Shown piece after piece: positions 44,541-55,257 of a stretch of DNA of 64,000 nt. The notes beneath the pieces were generated by a model, which did not search any database, was not told where the DNA came from, and worked only from the letters and a program-made list of their open reading frames with translations. A program made the position numbers and the translations under genes. Positions within the stretch are counted from its first letter, which is position 1. Each line of letters begins with the position of its first letter. Source of the stretch: Gracilariopsis chorda (lineage: Eukaryota; Rhodophyta; Florideophyceae; Gracilariales; Gracilariaceae); NCBI GenBank assembly GCA_003194525.1, contig NBIV01000148.1:141185-205184 (forward strand), in the 5' to 3' direction.

Positions 44541-45785
44541 TGCTTTACCTGATAATACCGTTATGATACACATACCCACCGTGTGGAGCGCTGATCTTGC
44601 GCCCGAGGGACGACAATATCTATCCGGGTTGCAGCTACATCTGTACAGATTAGGAAACGAACCTCTCCTGCCTTGAAAGCAGCCAGCGCTTTGCTTCTCT
44701 CCTCTTGTCTCTTGCCGCCATGCAAAACGGCACATGAGTATTCAACCTCCGGACCCGTGTCTCGTCGTCCCCTGAAACGATAAATGTTCACTTCTTGCGG
44801 AGAAAAGCCAGAACGCTGGATTAGAAATGATTCAACTTTTTCGCCGTCTTGTTGTGTGCGCACGAAAATCATCGCTTGCGTCATATCGTGTGCGTCGATG
44901 ACTTGGCGAACAGCCACTAGCTTCAGCTTCTTCATCGTTTGTGAGCGCATGTCTGCCGCATCCACCATGTCAACATCCGCTTTTTTTTCGTTTCTTTCCT
45001 TTGCTAAGGACCTCTTGATGAACTTGGTCTAGCGGCAATTCCAAGTACTCTGGTACGGTTTCAAGTAACGATATATCTGCGTCTGCGTCGAGGTGGACCA
45101 TGGTATGGTGCAGCTGATCGGGAACGGACTGCTTTCCCTTTAAATCGATCCACGTGGGAAAAGACTGAATCTTCTCCGCTAGATCTTTGATCTCCGGTGA
45201 ATGCAATGTGGCTGAGAATAACAGATTTTGTACTCGATTCCTACTCGGAATCTTCTGGTATAGGAACATGATGTCCCTCATATTATCTTGAGAGTCCCGG
45301 CTACTATGTCAAGACCAGATTTTAGAGATGCCTTCTGTGCTTTTGGATTTCCAGCGCCGATGAGCAACAGTTGACGCAAAAATGGGGGCGGAAGGTATTT
45401 GTTAAACTTTGTTAGTTCCTCATCAACTTGCGCTGCAAGTTCTCGCGCTGGTTCGAGAATCAATGCCAATGGGGCTTTTCCTTTCTCCCCCTTTTTCTCC
45501 CGTGCTTTTGCAGGCGTCATATCTACTTCTCCGTCTTCATCCGCTTCACGCGCAGTGAACAGGTTCTTCATGTCTTCTGAGGGTTTACAATCGGCTTCTG
45601 TTGCCTCTCGCATAGGTCTAAACCCCATGATTTCGGCATCATTTGATTCCATAAGGAAGTCTATCTCGATTTCTGCATTCTTTAAAGCTGCTGCTGGAAA
45701 CAACCTCAAGTTCTCTATCCCGAGAGATGTCCATGGAACCGAAAATGCTGTCCCCAGCTCTTCTTCGTTCTTCAAGAACCATATC
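44541..45785 (-). pseudogene. DDX1-type DEAD-box RNA helicase fragment lacking the DEAD box
   Basis: Order on the - strand: the end of a SPRY insert (LKNEEELGTAFSVP, LRLFPAAALKNAE), motif Ia LALILEPARELAAQV, motif Ib GLDIVAGT, then directly NLLFSATLHSPEI (motif III, SAT), SFPTWIDLKGKQSVPDQLHHTMV, MIFVRTQQDGEKVESFL, LHGGKRQEERSKALAAFKAGEVRFLICTDVAA. A SPRY domain within the helicase core and the FPTW/PDxxHH block are specific to DDX1. Motif I upstream and the motif II region (about 40 codons) are missing. Motif V reads ATRID where ARGID is usual. Frames change at about 45280 and 44969. This is a truncated, internally deleted pseudogene. Confidence 0.85.
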
Positions 45786-46414
45786 TGCACTATCGCGATG
45801 GACCAGATGGGGTTCTTCCGCTCGGACGGCAGCTCGAAGGCAACCAGCGAGTGAGGGGTGTCGTTTGACGACGGGGAGGGTGGGGAGTCGGCGGACGCAC
45901 CGAGCCGCCCGGAGAAGGTGCAGCTGCAGGGCGGCGGCGACATGCCGGAGGAGCTGTCGCTGGCGCTGCGGCGGCGCCTGTGCAGGGGCCACTGCAGCCG
46001 GCTGGTGGCGGTGCGGCGCGCCGTCAGCGGCGGTGACGGCGGTGACGCCACCGTGACGCCGCCGTGACGCCGCTGTGACGCCGTGCGTTGCGTTTCCCCT
46101 CGGCGCGTCATGTGGATAAGTTACCCTTCGTAGATGAAGCTAGTGGCGGATGAGTACCGCGCGCCTGCCTGCGAGCGCCCCGTCGCGCCATCGCCTGCCC
46201 ATGACGCAATAATACGAGCCCTCCGCAAAGACGGCGCGGCCTGCGCCGCCCGCGCCGCCCGCCCCAAAGATCACCGTCGTCGAAACTGTCCTCGGCGCCA
46301 CCGCCTCCCCCACCCTTGCCCCGCTACACCCCCCTGAACCGTCGTCCGCCCCCGCCCCCAAGACCAAGTCGCTCGCGTTGGTGACACTGCTACACACTCG
46401 AAGACTACGACAAG
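45786..46414. other. Very GC-rich junction segment inside D2
   Basis: From about 45850 to 46400 the DNA is strikingly GC-rich (CGG/GCC runs) compared with both sides. On the + strand a frame at 45858-46064 (GGGDMPEELSLALRRRLCRG) could be a gene fragment, and KNHICTIAMDQMGFFRSDGS lies at 45770-45829. Neither is recognised. The composition break marks an independently acquired piece. Confidence 0.5.
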
Positions 46415-48644
46415 TTGCCGTCCTTCCAGAAGAAGGGAGAACAGTATGAAGCCGCGAAAAAGAGAGCAGCCGAGCCACTGTTCACCGCTGTTCATCACGC
46501 CATTCCAGAGCTAGACGAGCGTCTACGGCACTACGATGCATTCGTCAAACTCCGTAGCCCCCTTACTCATGAGAGATTCAACAGACGATACAAAGGCACG
46601 TATGGAGCTGCCATAGCCGCCGGCAAAGAGGAGTTTGAATGGCCTGGTGACATTCCATCAAGAACCTCAAGCGATGCCATGATTACACTTTTCTCGGCAG
46701 TCACCTCGATTCTGGGCCACGAGAACTGGCAGTTATTCGCCCAAATGCTGACGGGCAGAGCTGGAACTTTGGCGATTTTCAGGGCGATAAAAGAAGTTAG
46801 CGGCATTGTGCCGACACCATGAGCCCAAGCTGTCATGTGCTTTGCAAGGGTGCGTGGGAGAAGGCGTCGGCGGACATTAAACCCGGAATGATCGCAGTGC
46901 AGAAACAGGCTTTTGAAAGTATCAGGGGATGGTCTGAGACAGACGTGCTCGTGCCAAAGACTCATGCTTTGCGCGTTCTTTCCCTTCTGTACATAGTACA
47001 GCCCTCGGCTCTAGATGGTGGTATTGAAGCGCTCTGGAACTTGATCGATAACCCAAGAACACAAAACTTGGCCCGATCGAGAGCATGCGTGGCACTACCC
47101 GGACTATATCAAAGGTTGAGCCGCTCGAAAGGATCTCAAATAGGACGATTTCCAAACATTCTGTGTGACTATGCAGTTAACACGCTATTGAATCCCATGT
47201 TCCGCGTACAGTACAAGACGCAGCTTGTTATAGCAAATGTATCTTGTATCATGTCCATTCCGGATGTGAAGGAAGTGGAACAGATAATTGAGCGCATGAT
47301 TTTGCCTTTGGTTGACTAATTAACATCTTGAAAGGCTCCCTCCTTGCATCCATCACCAGATACTTTCCTCCAGTTTCTTGTCAAACGGCTCCCTGATGAG
47401 GTAACACGTATTCTTTGCGCTTTTTACGTATTTTCAAACACCATGCAACAAAATGCCCGTCCAGTCGCGAGGAGATCAGAGCATGGACCGGTTCACGGCC
47501 TTTTATCTCACTCCATTGCCCCGAAAGCTGTCAAGGTCATTTGCATGCTTGTCATTACCGTGCACTCCTTCTCTAACAAATCGAAGTTTCCAGCAGATAG
47601 CGTTAAGGAAATGCGAGGCATTGTTCTATTACCAACCTGCAGAGACCTCTTTCATGGAGTGAACTTGGACAACAAAGAATTAATCCGAAGGGTCACGATC
47701 GAAGACGATTGTTACGAGGACCACCATAAAGTATTCAAAGAAGAACCCTCTGATCACGAAGAGCGGTGTTATGACATTCTTTGCAGTTTTGGAATCGATC
47801 CACTTACTCCCCAATTCTCTTGGGCACATGAAACGCTTCAAGACATCCGAATTTGTGGCTACGAGATTATTTGTGCCTCCATATTGACCGGGGTCACGAG
47901 TTCAACGTTGAACCTCAAAGCGATAATCACCGCAACATGCACGGATTATCAATGTATGGAGCCTCTGCACGTTCTTATGCTGGTCGTGCGTGTGCTGAAT
48001 CGTATGCTCTGGTACACTATGACAGCCATTGATCCCTCATATTTGCAACATGTCGCTCAATCCGAGGTACCAAAGCTATTGCATCGCACTAGAGATCACA
48101 TTGAAGCCTCTCTGCGGGGTGAGCAAACGTTTAGTGAAACTGCATCTCTCGATATAACTCGTGACTGTGGAAGAGCCTGGTTGCGCAGATCGGCGGCGAA
48201 TTTGATAAGAGCTATGTTCCCACCTCGTGAGAAAAAAGTGAGCGCAAACTCTCAGGCTCGAGAGTACTTTCTAGGAACCTTCCAAGTCCCTCTTCTTGGC
48301 GATGCTCTTTTGTCTTTATGGATTTCAACATGCGGTGTAGGGCAGGATTCGCTCGATAAGACTTCCTTGCAATTTTCATTCGACACGATATCCCATGCGG
48401 CTGAATTGGCCCCGAAGGACAAACTTATATTCTACGGACCATTGCTACAAGTGGCGCTGAAAGCCGCTGTACTGAAGTTGGGCGACTTGGACTAGTCAGT
48501 TGATGCCGCTGTTGGCTCGATACTATCCATCATACGGAAATGGCGGGCCGAACGTGAGCGTCAGCTCCACCTTTCACTTGGCATACGAGTTCTGAGCAGT
48601 GCTGCAGCAGGGATCATTGCCGTAAATCGTAGGGATTCGTGAAC
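46415..48644 (+). pseudogene. Broken helical (HEAT-like) gene, unrecognised
   Basis: Three successive frames, 46415-46822, 46819-47319 and 47344-48495, look like one gene broken by small lesions. They are rich in amphipathic helices of about 35-40 residues (for example VLVPKTHALRVLSLLYIVQ, ALDGGIEALWNLIDN). After the TAG at 48495 the same frame continues in good coding style (SVDAAVGSILSIIRKW) for 48 codons, so that stop is probably a mutation. HEAT-type repeats are my guess; no family is recognised. It is not a known transposon protein. Confidence 0.5.
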
Positions 48645-49771
48645 AGCTCAAGAAATTTGGCGAGGTGTTTCCCCCACGTTGAGCACCAGTTGATCTCCTT
48701 CGATCCGCTCTTGCAAGCTACCAATTTGTCTTCACGTCGCTGGAATAAACTGCATTCGAATCCGAGTGAACTTCGTCTCACTCGTGGTCTCCACACTGGT
48801 GGAAGGACAAACTACATACATGAGGTGTCTCAAATCTAGCACTATACGCGTGAGCGCGTCAAAAGGGAACAAGAGGTCTTTCATTCCTGAAATACTCCAC
48901 AGTCACGAGCTTCTCCGAGACGACCTTCACATAAGTTTAAGAGGGTGCTCACAAGTTAGGGCGAAAGGTTGGCATCGGGTACACCTTCGGTAACTTACCT
49001 TTATCGCCTCTTGCAAAGCTTAGAAGCGCATTTAACCTTTTCCAGTACTAATTTCCCGCAAAGATCCTACTAAAACTGGAAATCAATCTGGCTACCGCGA
49101 AAAGATATGTGGCAACACTGAGCTGCTTACGGAAATTCAGGTGTGAGAGAATTCTTTTGCGAACTTCAGGTTGTGCACTCGTGAAATGGGCATCGCAATA
49201 TCAAGGCAAGGTATCGTACCCTTATACCTTTGGTATGCACGGGTGGAGGCATGCGACTGCATTGGTTCTCCCGATCTCCACCAAATCACAAGACTCGGCT
49301 CGGTTACCGGACTACTTTTGAGCGTTTGGATTTCGTGGATCCAGGCGTGAGAACAAAAGGCTGCAACGCTTTAAATTGATACTCTTCAACACCGCTTTAC
49401 GTAGAGAAAGGACACGACACGCTGCTGCTATATGCGGTAGTGGTTTGCGAGTATCTGAGCTCTGCCCTGCGCAAGGGTCGTTCATTGAGAACGTCACGAC
49501 GTGTGGGTCTGGTATCAAAAGATCAGCACACCTGGTCTTCTACCCGGAAATCCTTGAGTTTATCTCATACCGCGTAAGCGCGCAATGGGGCGATCAATCC
49601 TCTGGAAAAATTTAGAATCCGATGACTCGTCGTATTTCTCACCGCAAGCGTGCAATATACGCATAGTATGTAGAGGTGAGAGTCTTCCTGCAAAACGCGC
49701 AACTACTTTGTTCTTGTTCAGGTGCTTTGCTGTGGAAGTCTTCTTCAACCTCTTCCTGATCAGCCATGTTG
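48645..49771. other. Unassigned part of the D2 interior
   Basis: Only short frames. Several on the + strand (49109-49321, 49376-49615) read like remnants of coding sequence, but I recognise none. Confidence 0.4.
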
Positions 49772-50995
49772 TTAGCTAAACACGGACTTAATTTGGTTGT
49801 GGCCGATGGTGCGCGTTCGATAATTCATCAAATAGCAACACACAGCAATGATCCTATACCGTTTGCAACTATCCGCCGGAAGCACGGTAGTCAGTCTTCG
49901 AAACGGCCCTTTGAGCGCATTTACTCCCCATTCCCCAGATTGTCTGTACGCAGGATACAGACTTTGAAGCACACAATCCACCGCTGCCATTTCCAAGGAC
50001 TTGTAAGCCTGTCCAGCTTCATTGAGCTTACGACACCGAAGTATTTTTGCGTTGGTCACGTTCGGGTGGGTGGTAAACGCACTATCACCGAGAATTGCGT
50101 AGCCTGGTGGGGTCTCTTCGTCCGACAACCTCGGCCAGTAAAGCCCTGAAATTCCGGCTAGCTTACTATCATGCCATGACCCAGGATAGTTCACTGCAGC
50201 ATGAACAATTTCACCAAAGAAGTTCCACACGAAAAGGTTAGTGACCTCGGTACTTTGCGTGTACCCTTCAAAGTATGCGTTTTGGAGATTTGCATCATCA
50301 TACTTTGCACACCGAAATCTTCCACCATCTGCAACCCCAAACACACCCTTCAGGTACAACGCAATATTCGGTTTCGCTTTTGCCAGCGCTTGCGAAGAAC
50401 GTTCCATTTCAGTCACTGACGGCCATATTATTGTAGCATTTGGAACAGCCTCCGAACTCAACAGGGCAGAGAGAACGCTCATTCCATATTCAAGCCAGTC
50501 GCTCACACTGGTTGGAACCAATCCAAACGTCGGGCAAAGTGTGAACATCCTATCGCTGGTTTTCAGATACCACAGTGCTAAACCAAGTACATCAACCGGT
50601 CGCATACAACCACGACGTCCTTTTCGTTTAGCCGCTTTGCTGTATGGAGATTTAGCAAGCATTCGTGCGCGCATATTTTCAAACTGGGGAAGGAGTTCGT
50701 TTAGAAAGTCAGATTTTCGTATATTGATGCTGACGATAAAGTCAACATCATGCCCGCATGATAACAGTTGGTACCAACCAGTGCTACATCTGGTGTGAAT
50801 AGCACGCTTGATTCCGTTTTTTGTGTACTTCAAGGGCTTCGATATCGTTCGACGTGAGGTTAGACAATATTCTGAGTCGAGCAGATTGATTGTGTATGAT
50901 ATGCACCACTGGCACAATAAGAAGGCGTTCAAGGATTGTACGGTTTCTGGACCCATTTGGAGTGAACATTTCGGATGCGGAACGAAGCGAAACAT
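49772..50995 (-). CDS. D2 DDE transposase (PIF/Harbinger DDE_Tnp_4 type)
   Basis: A 407-codon frame. GRRGCMRPVDVLGLALWYLKT is the helix-turn-helix-like start of the family. GVFGVADGGRF carries the first Asp; YPGSWHDSKLA and ILGDSAF hold the second Asp region; SGEWGVNALKGPFRRL carries the Glu. The C-terminal YRIIAVCCYLMNYRTR is usual for the family. The true N-terminus is unclear: an overlapping frame (51227-50784) also reads well in its last third (SARLRILSNLTSNDIEALE), so a one-base shift near 50900 is likely. Apart from that, the catalytic domain is intact. Confidence 0.85.
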   Translation of the reverse strand: MFRFVPHPKCSLQMGPETVQSLNAFLLCQWCISYTINLLDSEYCLTSRRTISKPLKYTKNGIKRAIHTRCSTGWYQLLSCGHDVDFIVSINIRKSDFLNELLPQFENMRARMLAKSPYSKAAKRKGRRGCMRPVDVLGLALWYLKTSDRMFTLCPTFGLVPTSVSDWLEYGMSVLSALLSSEAVPNATIIWPSVTEMERSSQALAKAKPNIALYLKGVFGVADGGRFRCAKYDDANLQNAYFEGYTQSTEVTNLFVWNFFGEIVHAAVNYPGSWHDSKLAGISGLYWPRLSDEETPPGYAILGDSAFTTHPNVTNAKILRCRKLNEAGQAYKSLEMAAVDCVLQSLYPAYRQSGEWGVNALKGPFRRLTTVLPADSCKRYRIIAVCCYLMNYRTRTIGHNQIKSVFS

Positions 50996-51276
50996 GTATT
51001 GTGCAACATGAGTGGCACAATTCGTTGGTTACGGTATTGTTGACGGTCATAAGTTGATGGAGAGATCGGTTGTGAGGAGTTAGGTTGCTGCTTGTATTCA
51101 TAAAATGGGAGTATCTGTTGTGCAACTTACGTAGAAATCGAGATTTGTCGTTTTGTACTGGGGTCGACTTACCCACTCCATACTGAGAAACTTTCAGCGA
51201 GTGCGGTTCCATTCTATAGGAGCTCATTGGCTATAACTTTGTCATTCTCTCAGAGTGGCTTTGCTTGGAAAGCCCC

Positions 51277-51279
51277 ATT
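51277..51279. repeat. Target duplication ATT, right copy of D2
   Basis: Matches 43179-43181. Confidence 0.75.
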
Positions 51280-51891
51280 ATAGACACCGTTTTTGAAAAT
51301 AACTATCACTTTAGCTTCGCAAACAGTGCGCAAGTCTACCAGCCGATGCTATATGCATAAATACGAGTAAGAACCGTTCGTGCAACGCGAAACACCAAAC
51401 CATCATTTTAACCCTCAAACAGCGAGTCGTATGAGGGTTAAATATTCATGACGGCTTCCACTAAGTACATGTTTTGATTGCCACTATTGCCACTATTTTG
51501 ATTAAGTGCTTTTGTTATCGAATTCATAACCTGATTCTCAAAAATAATGAATACAATTGGCAGAAAAATAAGACATATGTTCAAGCAGAACCACAAAACA
51601 GCAGTCGCTACAGCTCTAGCAGCTTCATTAAAGATTCTAAAACCTAGTAGCGCAAAACAAGGAAGGTAGACAACTCAAATACAAAAACATTAAACGTAGA
51701 CCAAGCACATAGACGACCAACTATATCAGTTCTAATCGTACTTGTTATTGGCATTTGTTTAGGCTTTAATACTGCATTCCAAAAGTAATGTTCGGCAAGT
51801 TGGTAGATGATTGACGTTCTTTCTCAGGCAGATATGGAAACCGAGAACACAAGCAGCGAGAAAGAAATGAATTTTTCCTGAGATCAAAGTA
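51280..51891. other. AT-rich stretch, no gene seen
   Basis: No coding frame, RNA gene or clear repeat is supported. Confidence 0.45.
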
Positions 51892-52560
51892 TTGGCGTGC
51901 TTGATAGTTCTTGGCACTGACCGCTACCTCGAACACATGTATGTTGGTTGTCTAATGGGCACGGAGACCATCAGAAACTATGTCTACCAACTTTGTTCCT
52001 CTATCAAACAGATATATAGGAACAAATATCTAAACCGAGTATCAGCAAAAGGTGAAGTACAGAAAATATTAAAACAGTACAGTGCAGATGACTTCGAAGT
52101 ATGTAATGAAAGCATTGACGGCTGCAAACCGCACTGGAAGGACTGCCGTAGTTCTTTGAAACGAGATTACCCTCTATGGACATCAAAAAGTAAACTAAAA
52201 GCCCGATATGCGACCAGTTGGTTGCCACATAAACCCATAATTTGGAAGAACGTGTATCTAAGGAAGAACAATAAGTTCCGTTTCAAACCAGGCCGAAGTA
52301 TGGCCGAGATATGGCCATAACGCTGAACATAATTCATTGTTTTCACCAGATACACGTTCTTCCACATTATGGACTTAAACGACCATATATCGGTCACAAT
52401 TCGTCCAGGTTTGGGCCATTTTTTACGTTCATAGGGTATCAAAATACGAAAGAAAGAAGACTAGATACAATGTCTGTTGAGAAATGGGCAGATAGAGATA
52501 TTTATATATGGAATTAGTTTATGTGCAGGTGTGGGACGAGCAATGACAAAACTTTGCTAT
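51892..52560 (+). pseudogene. PIF-type transposase remnant D3
   Basis: The frame reads DFEVCNESIDGCKPHWKDCRSSLK, then after an interrupting 270 bp NTKERRLDTMSVEKWADRDIYIWN. This is the GSIDCMHWxWKNCP...DRDLYIW pattern of plant-type PIF transposases (PF04827-like), with the first catalytic Asp in SID. Only the central part remains. Confidence 0.7.
52168..52438. mobile_element. Small inverted-repeat insertion (MITE-like) in D3
   Basis: The sequence interrupts the D3 frame after SSLKRD. Its ends, TACCCTCTATGGAC and GTTCATAGGGTA, are imperfect inverted repeats. Further in, the 20-bp segment GAAGAACGTGTATCT is inverted about 135 bp away (52246-52260 and 52343-52358). Non-coding; no exact target duplication found. 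Confidence 0.6.
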
Positions 52561-52639
52561 TAATATTTGTTTATTCAATTCCATCTTAAATGGTACGTAT
52601 AACATTGCCCTTTATATCGATTAAGTTGTATCTCCTCAA

Positions 52640-53661
52640 TCTTACCCAGCCCCTGATACCGCGCATACCTCCGAAGGGAATCTGGACTCAGACGACCCGC
52701 TTGCGGTTTCTTCTACATCGCCCCCAGCGATTCTACCGCATCCAGATCGTGGTTTATCAAAGCTACCGAAGGGAACGAATCTTCGTCTTCAGGACAAGCC
52801 CCCGGATACCCTGGTTCCCTCCGCTCGATTCAACCCGCCACCCACCCTACTCACTCAAAGGGCTTTGCGTAGGGAGGGGGTGGGTGTGGTGCAATGCCCC
52901 AAAGGGGAAAAACACCGAAAGACGTTCGCGATCTTCCTCTCACGAGGTGAACCCAGTTGAGTAGAGCTCTCCCAGAGATGTCACGGCGAAGCCGGTTTGT
53001 AAGACCAGGGACACCTGTCGCGACTTGCGCAGGTAGGTGAAGGCGAAGAATCGGTATCCGCATGAGCGGGGTGTGATCCTCAGTAGAGGTATTTTTCCAC
53101 GTAAGTGGGGATGCGTGAGCGGGTGCAAACAGGAGGGCTGCAGGTAGCGGGATGTACTACCCTGAAAGGGGGAAAGGGGGAAGAGTGAAGGGAAAGCAGG
53201 AAGAATGGGCGAGGGTGAGTCGCAACAGCGACGAACAAATACGGCAATGCCGGTGGACAAGACTCCCTATACAGGGCGAAACACGGATGTGATTGGAACA
53301 ATTATACTCCAAAGGATGGGTCTCTTTAGGTGTGTCGGGGGGTTAGAGGTCCCGTGGTTTACGGCGTTTCCCTCCAAGGAGGAGTTGAGAACGCGCGGAA
53401 GCGGCAACAACTAGAGCCAGTTCCCCAGGTTGGGGTCCCTTGTTGGGGAAGCTTTACTGGTGCGACAGCAGTGCACCGTAGTACTAAGTACTGACTTCCC
53501 AGAAATGGGTGTAAAAATAATAAATACAATTAACCAAAATTATTAGAAATACTCCAGATTTCGTGGCAGCATCCACTACTGTGGCCAACCGCCAATTGGC
53601 CCAAAACCGTGTCCCACGTGTCCATATCCACCATAGTGGGGCGTAGTTCATATACACACTA
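52640..53661 (-). repeat. Chromovirus LTR, third copy (- strand orientation)
   Basis: The - strand start TGTGTAGTGTGTATATG (53661 downward) resembles the LTR starts at 58311 (-) and 56522 (+). Inside, GTGGTGCAATGCCCCAAAGG and CCAGTTGAGTAGAGCTCTCC match 57399-57485. On the - strand, CGGTATCAGGGGCTGG at about 52657 resembles a primer-binding site of the initiator-tRNA type, so this may be a 5' or solo LTR. No polypurine tract lies at its upper side. Confidence 0.55.
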
Positions 53662-54739
53662 CACAACCGATAATATCGGGAAAACAATCAAGTACCAGAA
53701 ATCCCTCCCTGAGGCCGTTGCACTTCAGAGGGATGTCCAATCGCTGTCGATCAACTGGCGTCGCCAGGAAAATGTATTCCTGAGCACCAAATGGTTAATC
53801 GCACAGTGCGAGATGTGGACGTGGAACCCCGCAGGGAAAGTGGGAACCCCACTACAGAAATCCTTCAAGGGGAAGACATCGCGGTATCAGTGCCTGCCCA
53901 CGTGGTTTGCCCGCTGGAATCAGGATGCAAGGTGTTGCTCCTCGGACTGGTGGCGAACCGTGCCCGGTGACGGCCGACCCTGACTTGGTTTATCTAGATG
54001 AGGACGACGACCCCGATCAGGTGTAGACCACGCTTTGGTGCTTGAAATCCCTGATCGCTACGAAGATCGAAACTTTCGTGGAACTCTTGAGGAGGTAGAA
54101 CGTTGAGAGGTGCGCCACGGCTTGTGGGAAGTTGACGCGCAACGTGCGTCACACAGCGCACAGCCGGTATGCGCACTTGTACGTAACACGCCTATACCTT
54201 CGCGGAGCACTGAGATGCAGAAGTGACGGACACCGTACCCGTGTACACGAAAACCCGTAACACCCATCGGCAAGAGTTTACCTAAAATGGCACCGACAAT
54301 TCGTGAACATCCCGTGGAGACGGTTATCCAATCAGGATCAAGTTTGCAAGCACCGTAGCCGGTCGATCCGCTTCCATGCGCGGAGAATGCGGCACACGAG
54401 TATCTTCGTCAAACGATAATTCGGGCCCTGTGAGGCGCTAACCGAATCTTGGTGGCTACCGTTCGCTAGTTCATGACTCTTGGGAGCTCACGTGAAAAAA
54501 GTTTACTCTGCTTGGCGAGTTCTATCTGTGCACACTTTCATATTTGCGCTACGACGCGTAAAACGAAAGGTATCGGTCAGCTGACTCGACGGGCCCACGG
54601 AAAGTAAATTCCATGTTCCTGGTCTCCAAAAACCGAAATAAACTCGCTCAGGGTGGGAAAAGATCCCTTGGTACCCCTGAAGGTTTCGAATTTACGGGAA
54701 TTCGTCATCGGAGACGTAAAATCGGACACGTATTCCCGA
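53662..54739. other. Chromovirus-derived DNA, decayed
   Basis: The + strand frame 53609-53983 is not recognised. The stretch at 54000-54030 resembles 59911-59940 of the antisense gene (DDDPDQV against DDDPDEV). Nothing else is assignable. Confidence 0.4.
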
Positions 54740-54941
54740 GAATTCGTCATCGAACGCATCGTGCGTCGCGAATATGACCCCTAAGGGTTGGTTTATTGCC
54801 AAATCCGTTGGTATGGATACCTTCTGCAAGAGGACACGATAGAACCAATCGAAAACCTACCTACGTCTAAAGTCCTGCAATATCACCGAACAACTCGAAC
54901 ATCCATACCAGCAACGGTGGATACAGCCCAAGTAACGTAAA
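54740..54941 (+). pseudogene. Chromodomain at pol C-terminus, chromovirus copy 2
   Basis: The frame reads EFVIERIVRREYDP, a TAA, GLVYCQIRWYGYLLQEDTIEPIENLP, SKVLQYHRTTR and TAQVT-stop. It corresponds residue by residue to the chromodomain at 60537-60881 (EFVVDHIVDHVLDS, VWFYQIRWYGYPPEEDTWEP, AQVG-stop). The stop position is conserved. The + strand orientation is opposite to copy 1. Confidence 0.8.
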
Positions 54942-55257
54942 ACCGTACCCGGTCCTCAAAGGGTATGAAGTGACCGCAAAGCGGAGAAGCTCCAAGAAGA
55001 GAAGAAGAAGAAGAAGAAGATCCTCACGAATAGAACAAGAAGTTGATGATCTGTAGCAAATAGAATACTACCGAATTAACTGTTATACTGGATTAACGGT
55101 TTAAAGATGAAACATCATGATGATGAAGAACACTATGAAGTGAAGAATGCAGAAGAAGCATGAAGAAATAAGTACGAAGAACCACAAGTTTGTTTTCATC
55201 CCGAAGCTATCGCAAGATCTGTCACCGATACGTGAAGGTCAGAATACTAAGTACAAG
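54942..55257. other. Spacer between pol end and antisense gene, copy 2, with GAA repeats
   Basis: No gene. A purine-rich (GAA)n-like run occurs at about 54993-55020. This is the convergent gap of the element (pol from the left, antisense gene from the right). Confidence 0.6.

Larger units (their letters stand above)
43182..51276. mobile_element. PIF/Harbinger-like transposon D2 carrying foreign gene fragments
   Basis: The ends are GGGGCTTTCCAA (43182) and TTGGAAAGCCCC (51276), a 12-bp perfect inverted repeat, with weaker similarity continuing inward (ACTTGAGAG against CTCTGAGAG). Both flanks are ATT. Inside, a Myb/SANT-like gene (+) near the left end and a DDE transposase gene (-) near the right end converge. 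The 5.5 kb between them holds sequences that are not part of such elements: a flavoprotein-like N-terminus, a DDX1-type helicase pseudogene, a very GC-rich stretch and a broken HEAT-like gene. The related arrangement in D1 has only 113 bp in that gap. Confidence 0.78.

Noticed and set aside
44541-45785. DDX1 as a functional host gene
   Set aside because: It lacks motifs I and II, has two frame changes, and lies inside a transposon with no complete 5' end.
45858-46067. GC-rich + strand frame as a gene
   Set aside because: Length and composition are what any frame gives in such GC-rich DNA; no motif.
49109-49620. Tyrosine-recombinase-like fragment (MHGWRHATAL)
   Set aside because: Only a faint resemblance to the HxLRH block, no catalytic Arg/Tyr context.
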